Shown here: in pieces, positions 30,731-39,179 of the stretch | Layout: every line of letters starts with the position of its first letter | Position numbering within the stretch: the first letter of the stretch is position 1 | NCBI GenBank assembly: GCA_027489375.1 | Contig: JAIXZW010000012.1 | Span: forward strand, 496,001 to 560,000 | DNA from: Paracoccaceae bacterium | GTDB lineage: Bacteria; Pseudomonadota; Alphaproteobacteria; Rhodobacterales; Rhodobacteraceae | DNA: 64,000 nucleotides | Reading direction: 5' to 3' | Notes under the pieces: model-generated | Told to the model about the DNA's origin: nothing | Database searches by the model: none | Seen by the model: only the letters and a program-made list of their open reading frames with translations | Translations under genes and position numbers: made by a program

Positions 30731-31443
30731 TGTTCGAGACCCTCGCCGCGCTGTATTTCGCGCATGTTCTGGCGGATTTCGTTCTGCAACCGGCATGGAT
30801 GGCGATGGGCAAGCGCCGCCCGCCGGTTCTGCTTGCACATGGGGGCGTGGTGCTTGTGACAGCCCTTCTGGCGACCGGATCGCTGCACCCTGCCCTGTTC
30901 GCGCTGGCCTTCCTCCACCTTGTGACCGATTGGGCCAAGGCGCGGCTGCGCCCCGGCTTTCCGGCCTTTGTCGCGGATCAGGCGGTGCATCTTGGCACCG
31001 TTCTGGCCATCGCCACTGCCCTGCCGCACATCTGGGCGGGCGGGCTTTGGGCGGGTTGTCCCACCCTTCCCGCGCTTTACAGCCTGAGTGCGGGGGCAAT
31101 CCTTGCCGTGCGGGGCGGCGGTTTCGCCATCGGGACGCTGATGCAACCCTGGGCCGAGGTGATCACCCTTGACGGTCTGCCCAACGGCGGGCGCGCCATC
31201 GGCTATCTGGAGCGGGGGCTGATCTTCCTCATGGTGATCGGCGGCATGGCCGAAGGCATCGGCTTCCTCATCGCCGCCAAATCGGTGCTGCGCTTCGGCA
31301 CGGTGCGCGAAGAGGCGAAGCTGTCCGAATACGTCATCATCGGCACGCTCGCCTCTTTCGCATGGGCGCTGGTCACGGCTTTCGTGACCCTTACGCTGAT
31401 GACACACCTGCCCCCGCTTGGAATTCCTGACTTTACGCCTTAA
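30730..31443 (+). CDS. DUF3307 membrane protein
   Basis: A 237-residue polytopic protein. The N-terminal domain matches DUF3307 (AALYFAHVLADFVLQPAWMA, LLAHGGVVLVTALL, LAFLHLVTDWAKARL), with conserved His and Asp in membrane helices. The C-terminal half adds about three more hydrophobic segments (ERGLIFLMVIGGMAEGIGFL, LASFAWALVTAFVTLTLM). It is translationally coupled to the SatD-like gene. The function of the family is unknown; the polar residues within helices hint at transport or a membrane enzyme. Confidence 0.8.
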   Translation: MFETLAALYFAHVLADFVLQPAWMAMGKRRPPVLLAHGGVVLVTALLATGSLHPALFALAFLHLVTDWAKARLRPGFPAFVADQAVHLGTVLAIATALPHIWAGGLWAGCPTLPALYSLSAGAILAVRGGGFAIGTLMQPWAEVITLDGLPNGGRAIGYLERGLIFLMVIGGMAEGIGFLIAAKSVLRFGTVREEAKLSEYVIIGTLASFAWALVTAFVTLTLMTHLPPLGIPDFTP

Positions 31444-31474
31444 GTTAAGGGTCAGGACCAAGGAGCCTATACCC

Positions 31475-31834
31475 ATGTTCGGCATTCCCGGAAAACAGGC
31501 CGTCACGCTGACACCCGCAGCGGTGCGCCAGATCAAGCGGTTGATGGAAAAGCAGAACAGCGCGGGTCTGCGGATCGGCGTGAAAAAGGGCGGCTGCGCG
31601 GGCATGGAATACACGATGGACTATGTCGCCAGCGTGAACCCGATGGACGAGATCGTGGAACAGGACGGCGCGCGGGTGATGATCGCCCCGATGGCGCAGA
31701 TGTTCCTCTTCGGGACCGAGATCGATTACGAGACCTCGCTCCTCGAATCCACCTTCAAGTTCAACAACCCCAACGTGGCCGAAGCCTGCGGCTGCGGGGA
31801 ATCGATCAAGTTCAAGGACCAGCCCGCCGCCTGA
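31475..31834 (+). CDS. IscA/SufA/ErpA-type Fe-S carrier
   Basis: A 119-residue A-type carrier that delivers iron-sulfur clusters to apo-proteins. The three conserved cysteines are present: one in KKGGCAGMEY and two in EACGCGES near the C-terminus. The HesB fold segments VTLTPAAVRQIKRLM and FKFNNPNVA are typical. AAGGAG lies ten bases ahead of the ATG. Whether it is SufA- or ErpA-like cannot be decided here. A dispersed hairpin repeat begins seven bases after the stop. Confidence 0.92.
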   Translation: MFGIPGKQAVTLTPAAVRQIKRLMEKQNSAGLRIGVKKGGCAGMEYTMDYVASVNPMDEIVEQDGARVMIAPMAQMFLFGTEIDYETSLLESTFKFNNPNVAEACGCGESIKFKDQPAA

Positions 31835-31840
31835 GCGACG

Positions 31841-31891
31841 CCGGGGGCCAGCCCCCGGACCCCCGGAGTATTGGGGCAAGGGTGATGCAGG
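31841..31891 (+). repeat. Hairpin/GATATTTG repeat after the IscA-like gene
   Basis: Hairpin CCGGGGG-ccag-CCCCCGG, then ACCCCCGGAGTATTGGGGC and AAGGGTGATG. A diverged copy of the family; it probably also ends the IscA-like transcript. Confidence 0.65.
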
Positions 31892-31979
31892 GCGATTTTT
31901 CCGCCCACTCCCCCTGCCGCATCTTTTCCTTGGCCGCCGAACCCCGTATCGCTGTTAGCGCAAACCAAGGGAGGTGGGG

Positions 31980-32723
31980 ATGAAGAAGCTCGCAGCAGGC
32001 AATTGGAAGATGAACGGCACGGGCGCCAGCCTGTCCGAGGTGTCGGCCCTGCTTTCCGCCCACCCCGCTCCCGCCTGCGAGATGCTGCTTTGCCCCCCCG
32101 CCACGCTGGTCGGGCAGATGGCCGCACTTGCCAAAGGCACGGCGCTGTCGGTCGGCGGGCAGGATTGCCACGCCAGGGAGTCGGGCGCGCATACCGGCGA
32201 CATTTCCGCGCCGATGCTGAAAGACGCGGGCGCCGGCTATGTGATCGTCGGCCATTCCGAACGCCGCACCGACCACGGCGAGACTGACGCCCTCGTGCAG
32301 GCCAAGGCCATCGCCGCGCAGAAGGCGGGTCTCATCCCCGTCGTCTGCATCGGCGAGACCGAGGCCGAGCGGGACGCGGGCACGACGCTCGACGTGATCG
32401 GCACGCAGCTTCACGCCTCGGTCCCCGATGGATCGACCGCCGCCACGCTGGTCGTCGCCTATGAACCCGTCTGGGCCATCGGCACGGGCCGCACCCCCAC
32501 GCTGGACCAGATCGCCGAGGTGCATGCCTTCATGCGCGCCCGCCTGACGGCGCGTCTGGGGGCCGAGGCGGCGGGCGTGCGCCTGCTTTACGGCGGGTCG
32601 GTGAAACCCTCCAACGCCACCGAAATCTTCGCCATCCCCCATGTCGATGGCGCATTGGTCGGCGGGGCGAGCCTCAAGGCTGCGGATTTCGGCGCTATCG
32701 TTTCGGCACTCTCGGCGGCCTGA
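31980..32723 (+). CDS. tpiA: Triose-phosphate isomerase
   Basis: Interconverts DHAP and glyceraldehyde-3-phosphate. The 247-residue protein has NWKMNG (Lys near residue 10), VIVGHSERR (catalytic His), [14 protein letters not shown] (catalytic Glu) and [11 protein letters not shown] (phosphate binding). Starting at the ATG at 31980 follows GGGAGGTGG; a GTG two codons earlier overlaps that ribosome-binding site and is less likely. It is monocistronic or co-transcribed with the downstream exporter. Confidence 0.96.
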   Translation: MKKLAAGNWKMNGTGASLSEVSALLSAHPAPACEMLLCPPATLVGQMAALAKGTALSVGGQDCHARESGAHTGDISAPMLKDAGAGYVIVGHSERRTDHGETDALVQAKAIAAQKAGLIPVVCIGETEAERDAGTTLDVIGTQLHASVPDGSTAATLVVAYEPVWAIGTGRTPTLDQIAEVHAFMRARLTARLGAEAAGVRLLYGGSVKPSNATEIFAIPHVDGALVGGASLKAADFGAIVSALSAA

Positions 32724-32806
32724 TCGCGCCCTCTCGCGTCGGTTGCGGAACAGCATTGCCCCGCCCGCGCGGGGGATGCTGGCCGTGACCGCATTACGGA
32801 ATTTCC

Positions 32807-33739
32807 ATGACCCTTCACGCCGACACCGCCCCGCGCAGCTATTCGCTGCTGACCTCGAACCTGATCTGCATGGCGTCGATGATGATCTGGGCCGCCGCCC
32901 TTCCGGCGGCCGAGGTGCTGATCCGCCCCGACCCGCCGATCATGCCGCCCCTGTCGCTGACGGCGGCGCGGATGACGATGGCAGCCCTTTTCCTGCTGCC
33001 CGTCTGGATCGCGGTCGAAGGGATCGACGCGCTGCGCCGCACGAACTGGCTGCGCGGGTTGATGGTCGGCTCGCTCATCGGGGTGGGGGCGCTGTTTCTG
33101 GTCATGGGCCAATCGCGGACCACGGCGGTGATGGCGGCGGTGGTGTCGTCTGCCATGCCGCTGGTGGGCATCACCATCGAGATCCTTCTCGACGGGCGCA
33201 AGTTGAACCGCGGCGTGGTTGTGGGGCTGCTTCTGTCGGTCGTGGGCGGCATCCTTGCGGCGGGGCGCTTCGACGGGGGACTGGGCTTCGGCTTGGGCGC
33301 GCTGATCTGCCTTGCCTCGGTCATCACCTTCACCCTCGCCTCGCGCCTGACCGTCACCTCCCTGCCCGGCCTGACCCCGCTCGGCTCGACCACGGTCACG
33401 GTGGTGGGTGCGGCCATCGCCGCCTGCGTCTTTGCCGCCATCGGCATGGTGGCGGGGATGCCGGGGCCGGATTGGCCTGCCTTCGGCTGGTATGAATTCG
33501 GCGCGCTGGCGCTTTTCGGCATCGGGGGTCTGGCGATTTCGCAGGTGCTCTGGATCGTCGCGGTGGGACAGCTTGGCATCGCCATGTCCTCGCTCCACAT
33601 CAACCTCACGCCGTTTTACGTCATGGTGATCCTGCTCGCCCTTGGCGGCACGTGGAACTGGCTGCAAGCGGCAGGGGCGGCCATCGTCGCGGTGGCCGTG
33701 CTGATCGCCCAAGGGCTGATCCCGCTGGGGCGGCGCTGA
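32807..33739 (+). CDS. DMT-superfamily (EamA) transporter
   Basis: A 310-residue inner-membrane protein with about ten hydrophobic helices in two EamA repeats. The first runs from about residue 15 and includes LSLTAARMTMAALFLLPVWI and VGALFLVMGQSRTTAVMAAVV; the second runs from about 165. The family exports or imports small metabolites by exchange. The next gene, a P450, starts inside its stop codon (TGATG), so its substrate may be linked to the P450 product; this is speculation. Confidence 0.88.
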   Translation: MTLHADTAPRSYSLLTSNLICMASMMIWAAALPAAEVLIRPDPPIMPPLSLTAARMTMAALFLLPVWIAVEGIDALRRTNWLRGLMVGSLIGVGALFLVMGQSRTTAVMAAVVSSAMPLVGITIEILLDGRKLNRGVVVGLLLSVVGGILAAGRFDGGLGFGLGALICLASVITFTLASRLTVTSLPGLTPLGSTTVTVVGAAIAACVFAAIGMVAGMPGPDWPAFGWYEFGALALFGIGGLAISQVLWIVAVGQLGIAMSSLHINLTPFYVMVILLALGGTWNWLQAAGAAIVAVAVLIAQGLIPLGRR

Positions 33740-34920
33740 TGGAACGCCTGTCGCAAGCGCCGACCGATCCGGCCTTCGTCCAGAACCCCTACCCGTTCTA
33801 CGAACGCGCCCGCGCGCTGGGGCCGTTCTTCCATTGGACCGATTATGACCTGACCTGCACGGGCAATGCGGCGGCGATCAACGCCATCTTCCGCGACCGC
33901 CGCTTCGGGCGCGAGGTGCCGCCGGAACTGGCACAGCCCGTCCCCGACCACGTCCGCGCCTTCTACGCGGTAGAGGCGCATTCCATGCTCGAACTCGAAC
34001 CTCCGCGCCACACGCGGTTACGCAGCCTCGTGCTCCGCGCCTTCACCTCGCGCCGGATCGCGGCGCTCGAGCCCGAGATTGCGGGGCTGAGCCACGCCCT
34101 GATCGACGCCCTGCCTGCGGGCGGGTCGGACCTTTTGCGCAGCTTCGGCCAGAAGCTTCCCGTCATCATCATCGCCCGCCTTCTCGGCGTGCCGGAAGCG
34201 ATGTCGGATGACCTGCTGCGTTGGTCGAACGCGATGGTCGGCATGTATATGGCGGGCCGCACGCGCGAGGCCGAGGATCGCGCCAACCAGGCCGCCGCCG
34301 ATTTCGCGGCCTTCCTGCGCGGCTATGTCGAGGCGCGCCGAAGCGACCCGCGCGACGACCTGATCACCCATCTCATCGCCGCCGAATCCGAAGGCGAGCG
34401 GCTCACCACCGACGAGCTGATCACCACCTGCATCCTGCTGCTGAACGCGGGGCATGAGGCGACCGTCCACACCATCGGCAACGGGGTCAAGACGCTGCTG
34501 GAAACCCGCACGCCCCGCGCCGCCCTTGCCCCCGAAGCGGTTGAGGCGACGGTCGAGGAAATCCTGCGCTACGACCCGCCACTGCACATGTTCACCCGCT
34601 GGGCCTATGAGGACATCGACGTGATGGGCCACCGCTTCAGGCGCGGCGATCAGGTGGGGCTGCTCCTCGCCGCCGCCAACCGCGACCCCGCGGGATGGGA
34701 GCGCCCCGCCCGCTTCGACCCCGCCCGCCCGATCCGCGCCAATGCAAGCTTCGGCGCAGGCCTGCATTTCTGCGTGGGTGCTCCCTTGGCGCGGCTCGAA
34801 TTGCAGGTCGCTCTGCCGATCCTGTTCGAGCGGCTGCCCAAGCTGAAACTCGCAGCACCACCCGTTTACGGCAACGTCTACCACTTCCACGGCCTGACAG
34901 GCTTGCCCGTCACCTACTGA
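33739..34920 (+). CDS. Cytochrome P450
   Basis: Heme-thiolate monooxygenase of the soluble bacterial type, 393 residues. The I-helix oxygen-binding motif is LNAGHEATVHT (Thr present). The K-helix ExxR is EILRYDPPLHMFTR. The heme loop is FGAGLHFCVGAPLARLE with the axial Cys. N-terminal MLELEPPRHTRLRSLVLRAF is the C-helix. No dedicated ferredoxin or reductase gene adjoins it, so it must borrow electrons; fpr lies 5 kb away. Substrate unknown. Confidence 0.94.
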   Translation: MERLSQAPTDPAFVQNPYPFYERARALGPFFHWTDYDLTCTGNAAAINAIFRDRRFGREVPPELAQPVPDHVRAFYAVEAHSMLELEPPRHTRLRSLVLRAFTSRRIAALEPEIAGLSHALIDALPAGGSDLLRSFGQKLPVIIIARLLGVPEAMSDDLLRWSNAMVGMYMAGRTREAEDRANQAAADFAAFLRGYVEARRSDPRDDLITHLIAAESEGERLTTDELITTCILLLNAGHEATVHTIGNGVKTLLETRTPRAALAPEAVEATVEEILRYDPPLHMFTRWAYEDIDVMGHRFRRGDQVGLLLAAANRDPAGWERPARFDPARPIRANASFGAGLHFCVGAPLARLELQVALPILFERLPKLKLAAPPVYGNVYHFHGLTGLPVTY

Positions 34921-34930
34921 CGCTTCCGGC

Positions 34931-35019
34931 CCTTCATCTGTTCCTAAATATCCCACGGGGTAGTCCATCGTGTTCGCCATCGGTTCTAGAACCGATGGAC
35001 TGGGGGGTGTGAAACCCCC
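34931..35019 (-). repeat. Inverted long copy of the 4348-4438 repeat
   Basis: Reverse complement of the element at 4348-4438, with only a two-base swap seen in the tail region (TTCCTAAATAT versus TTCTCAAATAT). It contains the same 22-bp palindrome (34978-34999) and the GGGGG-tgtgaaa-CCCCC hairpin. It lies between the convergent P450 and Lrp genes. Confidence 0.85.
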
Positions 35020-35030
35020 GCTCCGACAGA

Positions 35031-35492
35031 TCAAACCGGCAGAACCGTCGTCGCCTTGATCTCTTCCATGCTCAACAGCGCCGTGACGTTGTAGATCTTC
35101 ACCTCGGAAATCAGCGCCTGATAAAAGGTGTCATAGGCCCGCGCATTCTTGACGCGCACCTTCAGGATATAGTCGATATCCCCCGCCAGCCGATGCGCCT
35201 CGAGCACTTCGGGGCGTTCCTTCAGCGTCTTGAGGAATTTGCGCTGCCACTCCGCCTCATGCTCGGAGGTGCGGATCAGCACGAAGAAGCAGGCTTCCAG
35301 CCCCAGCGCCTCGGGGTCGAGGATGGCGGTCTGGCGGGTGATGACCCCCGCTTCCTTCATCCGGCGGATGCGGTTCCAGACGGGGGTTTTGGAACTGCCC
35401 ACCTTGCGGGCGATCTCGTCCAGCGACTGCTCGGAATCGGCCTGCAACTCGGCAAGGATTTTCCTGTCCATCTCGTCCAGCCGGACTGCCAT
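35031..35492 (-). CDS. Lrp/AsnC-family transcriptional regulator
   Basis: A 153-residue regulator. The N-terminal winged helix-turn-helix (LDEMDRKILAELQADSEQSLDEIARKV, SKTPVWNRIRRMKEAGVI) precedes a C-terminal RAM/ligand-binding domain (RLAGDIDYILKVRVKNARAY). The start at MAVRLDEMD is preferred to an ATG 19 codons earlier. It is divergent from the siroheme-sulfite reductase operon; two matching 13-bp dyads between them suggest it controls sulfur assimilation. The effector is unknown. Confidence 0.92.
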   Translation of the reverse strand: MAVRLDEMDRKILAELQADSEQSLDEIARKVGSSKTPVWNRIRRMKEAGVITRQTAILDPEALGLEACFFVLIRTSEHEAEWQRKFLKTLKERPEVLEAHRLAGDIDYILKVRVKNARAYDTFYQALISEVKIYNVTALLSMEEIKATTVLPV

Positions 35493-35513
35493 TCGCCCTA
35501 TCCCCCGTTTGGC

Positions 35514-35555
35514 GGAACACCGTTCCATCGCGGCGCAGTATCGGAACATTCTTCC
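35514..35555. promoter_or_regulatory. Two 13-bp dyads between the Lrp gene and cobA
   Basis: GGAACACCGTTCC (35514-35526, perfect 5-bp arms) and GGAACATTCTTCC (35543-35555, 4-bp arms) share GGAACA-N3-TTCC and are offset by 29 bases. They are placed 22-63 bases ahead of the regulator start and about 80-120 bases ahead of cobA. They probably bind the divergent Lrp protein. Confidence 0.5.
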
Positions 35556-35633
35556 TTATCTGCAAGGGTGCCTGTGCAAAAACAGGGAAAATATCCTATA
35601 TTCGATCCATCCTTCACGCGTGGATTCCCTCCG

Positions 35634-36422
35634 ATGCCAGACCTGCCGATGCCAGACCTGCCGCATTTCGCCCCTGTCCAAGTGGCCGTCACCTTCGTCG
35701 GTGCGGGGCCGGGGGCTGCCGCGCATCTGACGCTCGGCGCCTATGCCGCGCTGCAAGCGGCGGATGTGGTGATCCACGACCGTCTCGTCGGGGCCGAGGT
35801 CATGGCCCTGATCCCTCGCCATGTGCAGCGCGTCGATGTGGGCAAGGAGGGTTTCGGCCCTTCGGCCAAGCAATCCGACATCAACGCGGTCCTCGTGGCG
35901 CACGGGCTTGCGGGCAAGCGGGTGGTGCGGCTCAAGGGCGGCGATTGCGGCATCTTCGGCCGTCTGGACGAAGAGATCGACGCGCTTGAGGCTGCGGGCC
36001 TTGCCTTCGCCATCCTGCCGGGTCTCACCTCGGCCACCGTGGCGGCGGCAAGCATCGGCCAAAGCCTGACGAAACGCGGGCGCAACCGCGCGCTGCGGAT
36101 CGTGACGGGCCATGACATGGAAGGGTTCGCCGATCAGGACTGGCGCGGCATGGCCCGCGCGGGCGAAGTCACCGCGATCTACATGGGCAAGAAATCCGCC
36201 CGCTTCATTCAGGGCCGCCTGATGATGCACGGCGCAGATGCCGCGACCCCCGTCACCGTGGTGGAAAACGTCTCGCGTCCCGACGAAAAGGTGATCGCCG
36301 CGACCCTTGCGGACCTGCCCGAAGCGGTCGCCGCGCTTGACGGTCCGGCAGTCCTTCTTTACGGCCTCGCCCCACGGCAGGCCGCATCTGCCCTTAGCCA
36401 ACTCAAGGAGGCCCGCGCATGA
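35634..36422 (+). CDS. cobA: Uroporphyrinogen-III C-methyltransferase (SUMT)
   Basis: SAM-dependent methyltransferase making precorrin-2 for siroheme, the cofactor of sulfite reductase two genes downstream. The 262-residue protein has VAVTFVGAGPGAAAHLTLGA, VVIHDRLVG, VVRLKGGDCGIFGR, VLPGLTSATV-like ILPGLTSATV and IYMGKKSARFIQGRLM. It is a single-domain enzyme; the dehydrogenase/ferrochelatase half of E. coli CysG is absent here. The first 15 bases of coding sequence are a direct repeat (ATGCCAGACCTGCCG twice), so the ATG at 35649 is also possible. It overlaps DUF2849 as ATGA. Confidence 0.93.
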   Translation: MPDLPMPDLPHFAPVQVAVTFVGAGPGAAAHLTLGAYAALQAADVVIHDRLVGAEVMALIPRHVQRVDVGKEGFGPSAKQSDINAVLVAHGLAGKRVVRLKGGDCGIFGRLDEEIDALEAAGLAFAILPGLTSATVAAASIGQSLTKRGRNRALRIVTGHDMEGFADQDWRGMARAGEVTAIYMGKKSARFIQGRLMMHGADAATPVTVVENVSRPDEKVIAATLADLPEAVAALDGPAVLLYGLAPRQAASALSQLKEARA

Positions 36423-36721
36423 GCCGCCGTTTCATCCCCAAGGTCGTCACCGCCAACCGCCTGCGCGAAGGCGATGTGGTCTATCTGACCGCCGATGACC
36501 GCTGGACGCCCCATCACCACGAAGCCGAGCTGATCGAGGACGAGGCCCACGCCCAACTGCGCCTGCTGCACGCGGCGGCGCAACGGCTTTATGTCGTGGG
36601 CGCCTATCTCGCCGATGCCAAGGCCGGACCCGACGGACCCGAACCCGTGCATTTCCGCGAGGAATTCCGCACCCGTGGCCCGTCCAACTACCGTCACGGC
36701 AAGCAAGCCGACCTCGTCTGA
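36419..36721 (+). CDS. DUF2849 protein of the sulfite reductase operon
   Basis: A 100-residue protein, MSRRFIPKVVTANRLREGDVV..., matching DUF2849, a family found before alphaproteobacterial sulfite reductase genes. Motifs are GDVVYLTADDRWTPHHHEAELIE and VHFREEFRTRGPSNYRHGKQ. It has no signal peptide or membrane segment. It is coupled to cobA and lies 39 bases before cysI. Molecular role unknown; position suggests support of CysI or of siroheme insertion (inference). Confidence 0.88.
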   Translation: MSRRFIPKVVTANRLREGDVVYLTADDRWTPHHHEAELIEDEAHAQLRLLHAAAQRLYVVGAYLADAKAGPDGPEPVHFREEFRTRGPSNYRHGKQADLV

Positions 36722-36760
36722 AATCCGAAGAACCCTCCGAAGCACCCAAGGCCGCCGCAG

Positions 36761-38431
36761 ATGTATTCCTATTCCGAATTCGACGAAGCCTATGTCCGCG
36801 AGCGCGTGGCGCAATTCACCCATCAGGTGGAGCGTCGCCTCGACGGCTCGCTGACCGAGGATGAGTTCCGCCCCCTCCGTCTGATGAACGGCCTCTATCT
36901 GCAACTGCACGCCTATATGCTGCGCGTGGCCATTCCCTATGGCACGATCAACCCGCGCCAGATGCGGCAACTGGCCTATATCGCGGACACCTGGGACAAG
37001 GGCTACGGCCACTTCACCACCCGCCAGAACATCCAGTTCAACTGGCCCAAGCTGCCGGACGTTCCGGCCATGCTCTCGGCCTTGGCCGATGTGGGGATGC
37101 ACGCCATCCAGACTTCGGGCAACTGCGTGCGCAACGTGACGGCAGACCATTTCGCCGGTGCGGCGGCGGATGAGATCGAAGACCCCCGCCCCGTGGCCGA
37201 ACTGCTGCGCCAGTGGTCCACCGACCACCCCGAATTCCAGTTCCTGCCGCGCAAGTTCAAGATCGCCATTACCGGCAGCCCGAATGACCGCGCCGTGACC
37301 CGCGCGCATGACATCGGCCTGCGCATGGTCCGCAACGAAGCGGGCGAGCCGGGGTTCGAGGTGATGGTGGGCGGTGGCCTTGGCCGCACGCCGATGATTG
37401 CCCATACCGTCCGCGACTTCCTGCCGAAAGCGGACCTGCTGCCTTATGTCGAAGCCGTGCTGTCGGTCTACAACGTGCTTGGCCGCCGCGACAACAAATA
37501 CAAGGCCCGCGTCAAGATCACCGTCCACGAGACGGGCAAGGAAGAGATCACGCGGATGATCGAAGAGCGCTTCGCCGAGTTGCGCCCGCTTTTCGGCGGC
37601 AACGACCAGAAACTGCTGGCCGAGATCGAGGAAGCCTTCGCCCCGCCCGCCTTCAAATCGGCCCCGACCGATGCCTATGACGCCTTCTACAAGGCCGACC
37701 CGACCTTCCGCGCCTGGGCCGACACCAACCTCGCCAAGCATCGCAACGCCGATTACGCTATCGTCACGATTTCGATCAAAGCGCATGGCGAAACCCCCGG
37801 CGATGCGACCAGCGACCAGATGCGCGAGATCGCGGCGCTGGCAGAAGAATTCGGCCATAACGAACTCCGCATCAGCCACGAGCAGAACGTGATCCTGCCG
37901 CATGTCCACAAGGGCGACCTTCCGGCGGTCCACGCGCGTCTGGTGAAGGCGGGTCTCGGCACGGCCAACGTGGGCCTGATTTCGGACATCATCGCCTGCC
38001 CCGGCATGGACTATTGCGCCCTTGCCACCGCCCGCTCCATCCCGATCGCGCAAGAGATTGCGACGACCTTCCGCGACCTTGACCTCGAACACGCGATCGG
38101 GCCGCTGAAGATCAAGATTTCGGGCTGCATCAACGCCTGCGGCCACCACCATGTCGGCCATATCGGCATCCTCGGCCTCGACCGCGCGGGGGTCGAGAAT
38201 TACCAGATCACGCTGGGCGGCGACGGCACCGAAACGGCCAGCATCGGCGAAAAGACCGGCCCGGGCTTTGCCTATGACGAAATCGTCCCCGCCGTGGAAC
38301 GCCTTGTCCGCGCCTATCTCGGACTGCGTGCTTCGGCCGAAGAAACCTTCCTGCAAACCTACCGCCGCCTTGGCATCGAGCCGTTCAAGGCCGCGCTCTA
38401 CGAGGGCGAGGACAGTCAGGATGCCGCGTGA
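36761..38431 (+). CDS. cysI: Assimilatory nitrite/sulfite reductase hemoprotein
   Basis: Siroheme-[4Fe-4S] enzyme reducing sulfite to sulfide by six electrons. Its 556 residues contain two ferredoxin-like half-domains. The cluster/siroheme ligands are in CPGMDYC (C-x5-C) and CINAC (C-x3-C), followed by GHHHVGHIGI. Siroheme-side residues appear in TTRQNIQFNW and QTSGNCVRNVT. The operon has no CysJ flavoprotein; a ferredoxin or the downstream Fpr is the likely donor (inference). The gene overlaps cysH. Confidence 0.94.
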   Translation: MYSYSEFDEAYVRERVAQFTHQVERRLDGSLTEDEFRPLRLMNGLYLQLHAYMLRVAIPYGTINPRQMRQLAYIADTWDKGYGHFTTRQNIQFNWPKLPDVPAMLSALADVGMHAIQTSGNCVRNVTADHFAGAAADEIEDPRPVAELLRQWSTDHPEFQFLPRKFKIAITGSPNDRAVTRAHDIGLRMVRNEAGEPGFEVMVGGGLGRTPMIAHTVRDFLPKADLLPYVEAVLSVYNVLGRRDNKYKARVKITVHETGKEEITRMIEERFAELRPLFGGNDQKLLAEIEEAFAPPAFKSAPTDAYDAFYKADPTFRAWADTNLAKHRNADYAIVTISIKAHGETPGDATSDQMREIAALAEEFGHNELRISHEQNVILPHVHKGDLPAVHARLVKAGLGTANVGLISDIIACPGMDYCALATARSIPIAQEIATTFRDLDLEHAIGPLKIKISGCINACGHHHVGHIGILGLDRAGVENYQITLGGDGTETASIGEKTGPGFAYDEIVPAVERLVRAYLGLRASAEETFLQTYRRLGIEPFKAALYEGEDSQDAA

Positions 38432-39179
38432 CATGGGGCGTTTTCCGGAAGGATCGGTGGCTGACCGCGTGGCCGCGCTGAATGCGCGCTACAAGCACCA
38501 TGCCGCGACGACCGTTCTGGAACACGCGCTGAAGGATGCCGACCTTGGCCGCGTGGCCCTCGTCTCGTCTTTCGGGGCCGAGTCGGTCGTGCTGTTGCAC
38601 CTCGTCTCGGTCATCGCGCCGGAAACGCCGGTCCTCTTCGTCGATACGCGGATGCTGTTTGCCGAAACGCTCGACTACCAGCGCGAATTGGCCGAAAAGC
38701 TGCACCTCTGCGACGTGCGCACCATCCGCGCCGCCCAGCCCCGCGTGGCGTTCGAGGACCCCGACGGCACGCTGCACCAGTTCAACACCGACGCCTGCTG
38801 CGCTGTGCGCAAAGTCGAACCGCTGGAACGCGCACTCGCCACCTTTGACGGCTGGATCACGGGGCGCAAACGCTATCAGGCCAGCACCCGCCAAGCGGTC
38901 GAATTCTTCGAGGCCGAAGGCGACACCCGCATCAAGGTCAACCCGCTCGCCCACTGGGGCCGCGAAGACCTTGAGGAATACATGGTCGAAAACCGCCTGC
39001 CCCGCCACCCGCTGGTGGCCAAGGGCTACCCGTCCATCGGCTGCGCCCCTTGCACCAGCCCCGTGAAACCCGGCGAAGACCCGCGTGCGGGCCGCTGGCG
39101 CGGGCAGGACAAGACCGAATGCGGCATCCATTTCATCGACGGCAAACCCGTCCGCACCCCGAAGGAGAGCGCAGCATGA
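38421..39179 (+). CDS. cysH: Phosphoadenylyl/adenylyl-sulfate reductase, [4Fe-4S] type
   Basis: Thioredoxin-dependent reductase producing sulfite for CysI. The 252-residue protein has SSFGAESVVLLHL (phosphosulfate loop) and ITGRKRYQAST. It also has four cluster cysteines, CCAVRKVEPL and GCAPCTSPV, and catalytic ECGIHF. The CC...CxxC pattern marks the APS-reducing, Fe-S form rather than E. coli PAPS reductase. The ATG at 38421 overlaps the cysI end; the ATG at 38433 is an alternative. Its stop overlaps the DUF934 start. Confidence 0.93.
   Translation: MPRDMGRFPEGSVADRVAALNARYKHHAATTVLEHALKDADLGRVALVSSFGAESVVLLHLVSVIAPETPVLFVDTRMLFAETLDYQRELAEKLHLCDVRTIRAAQPRVAFEDPDGTLHQFNTDACCAVRKVEPLERALATFDGWITGRKRYQASTRQAVEFFEAEGDTRIKVNPLAHWGREDLEEYMVENRLPRHPLVAKGYPSIGCAPCTSPVKPGEDPRAGRWRGQDKTECGIHFIDGKPVRTPKESAA

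Noticed and set aside
38421..39179. E. coli-type PAPS reductase
   Set aside because: The extra CC and CxxC cysteines show the [4Fe-4S] APS-reductase type.
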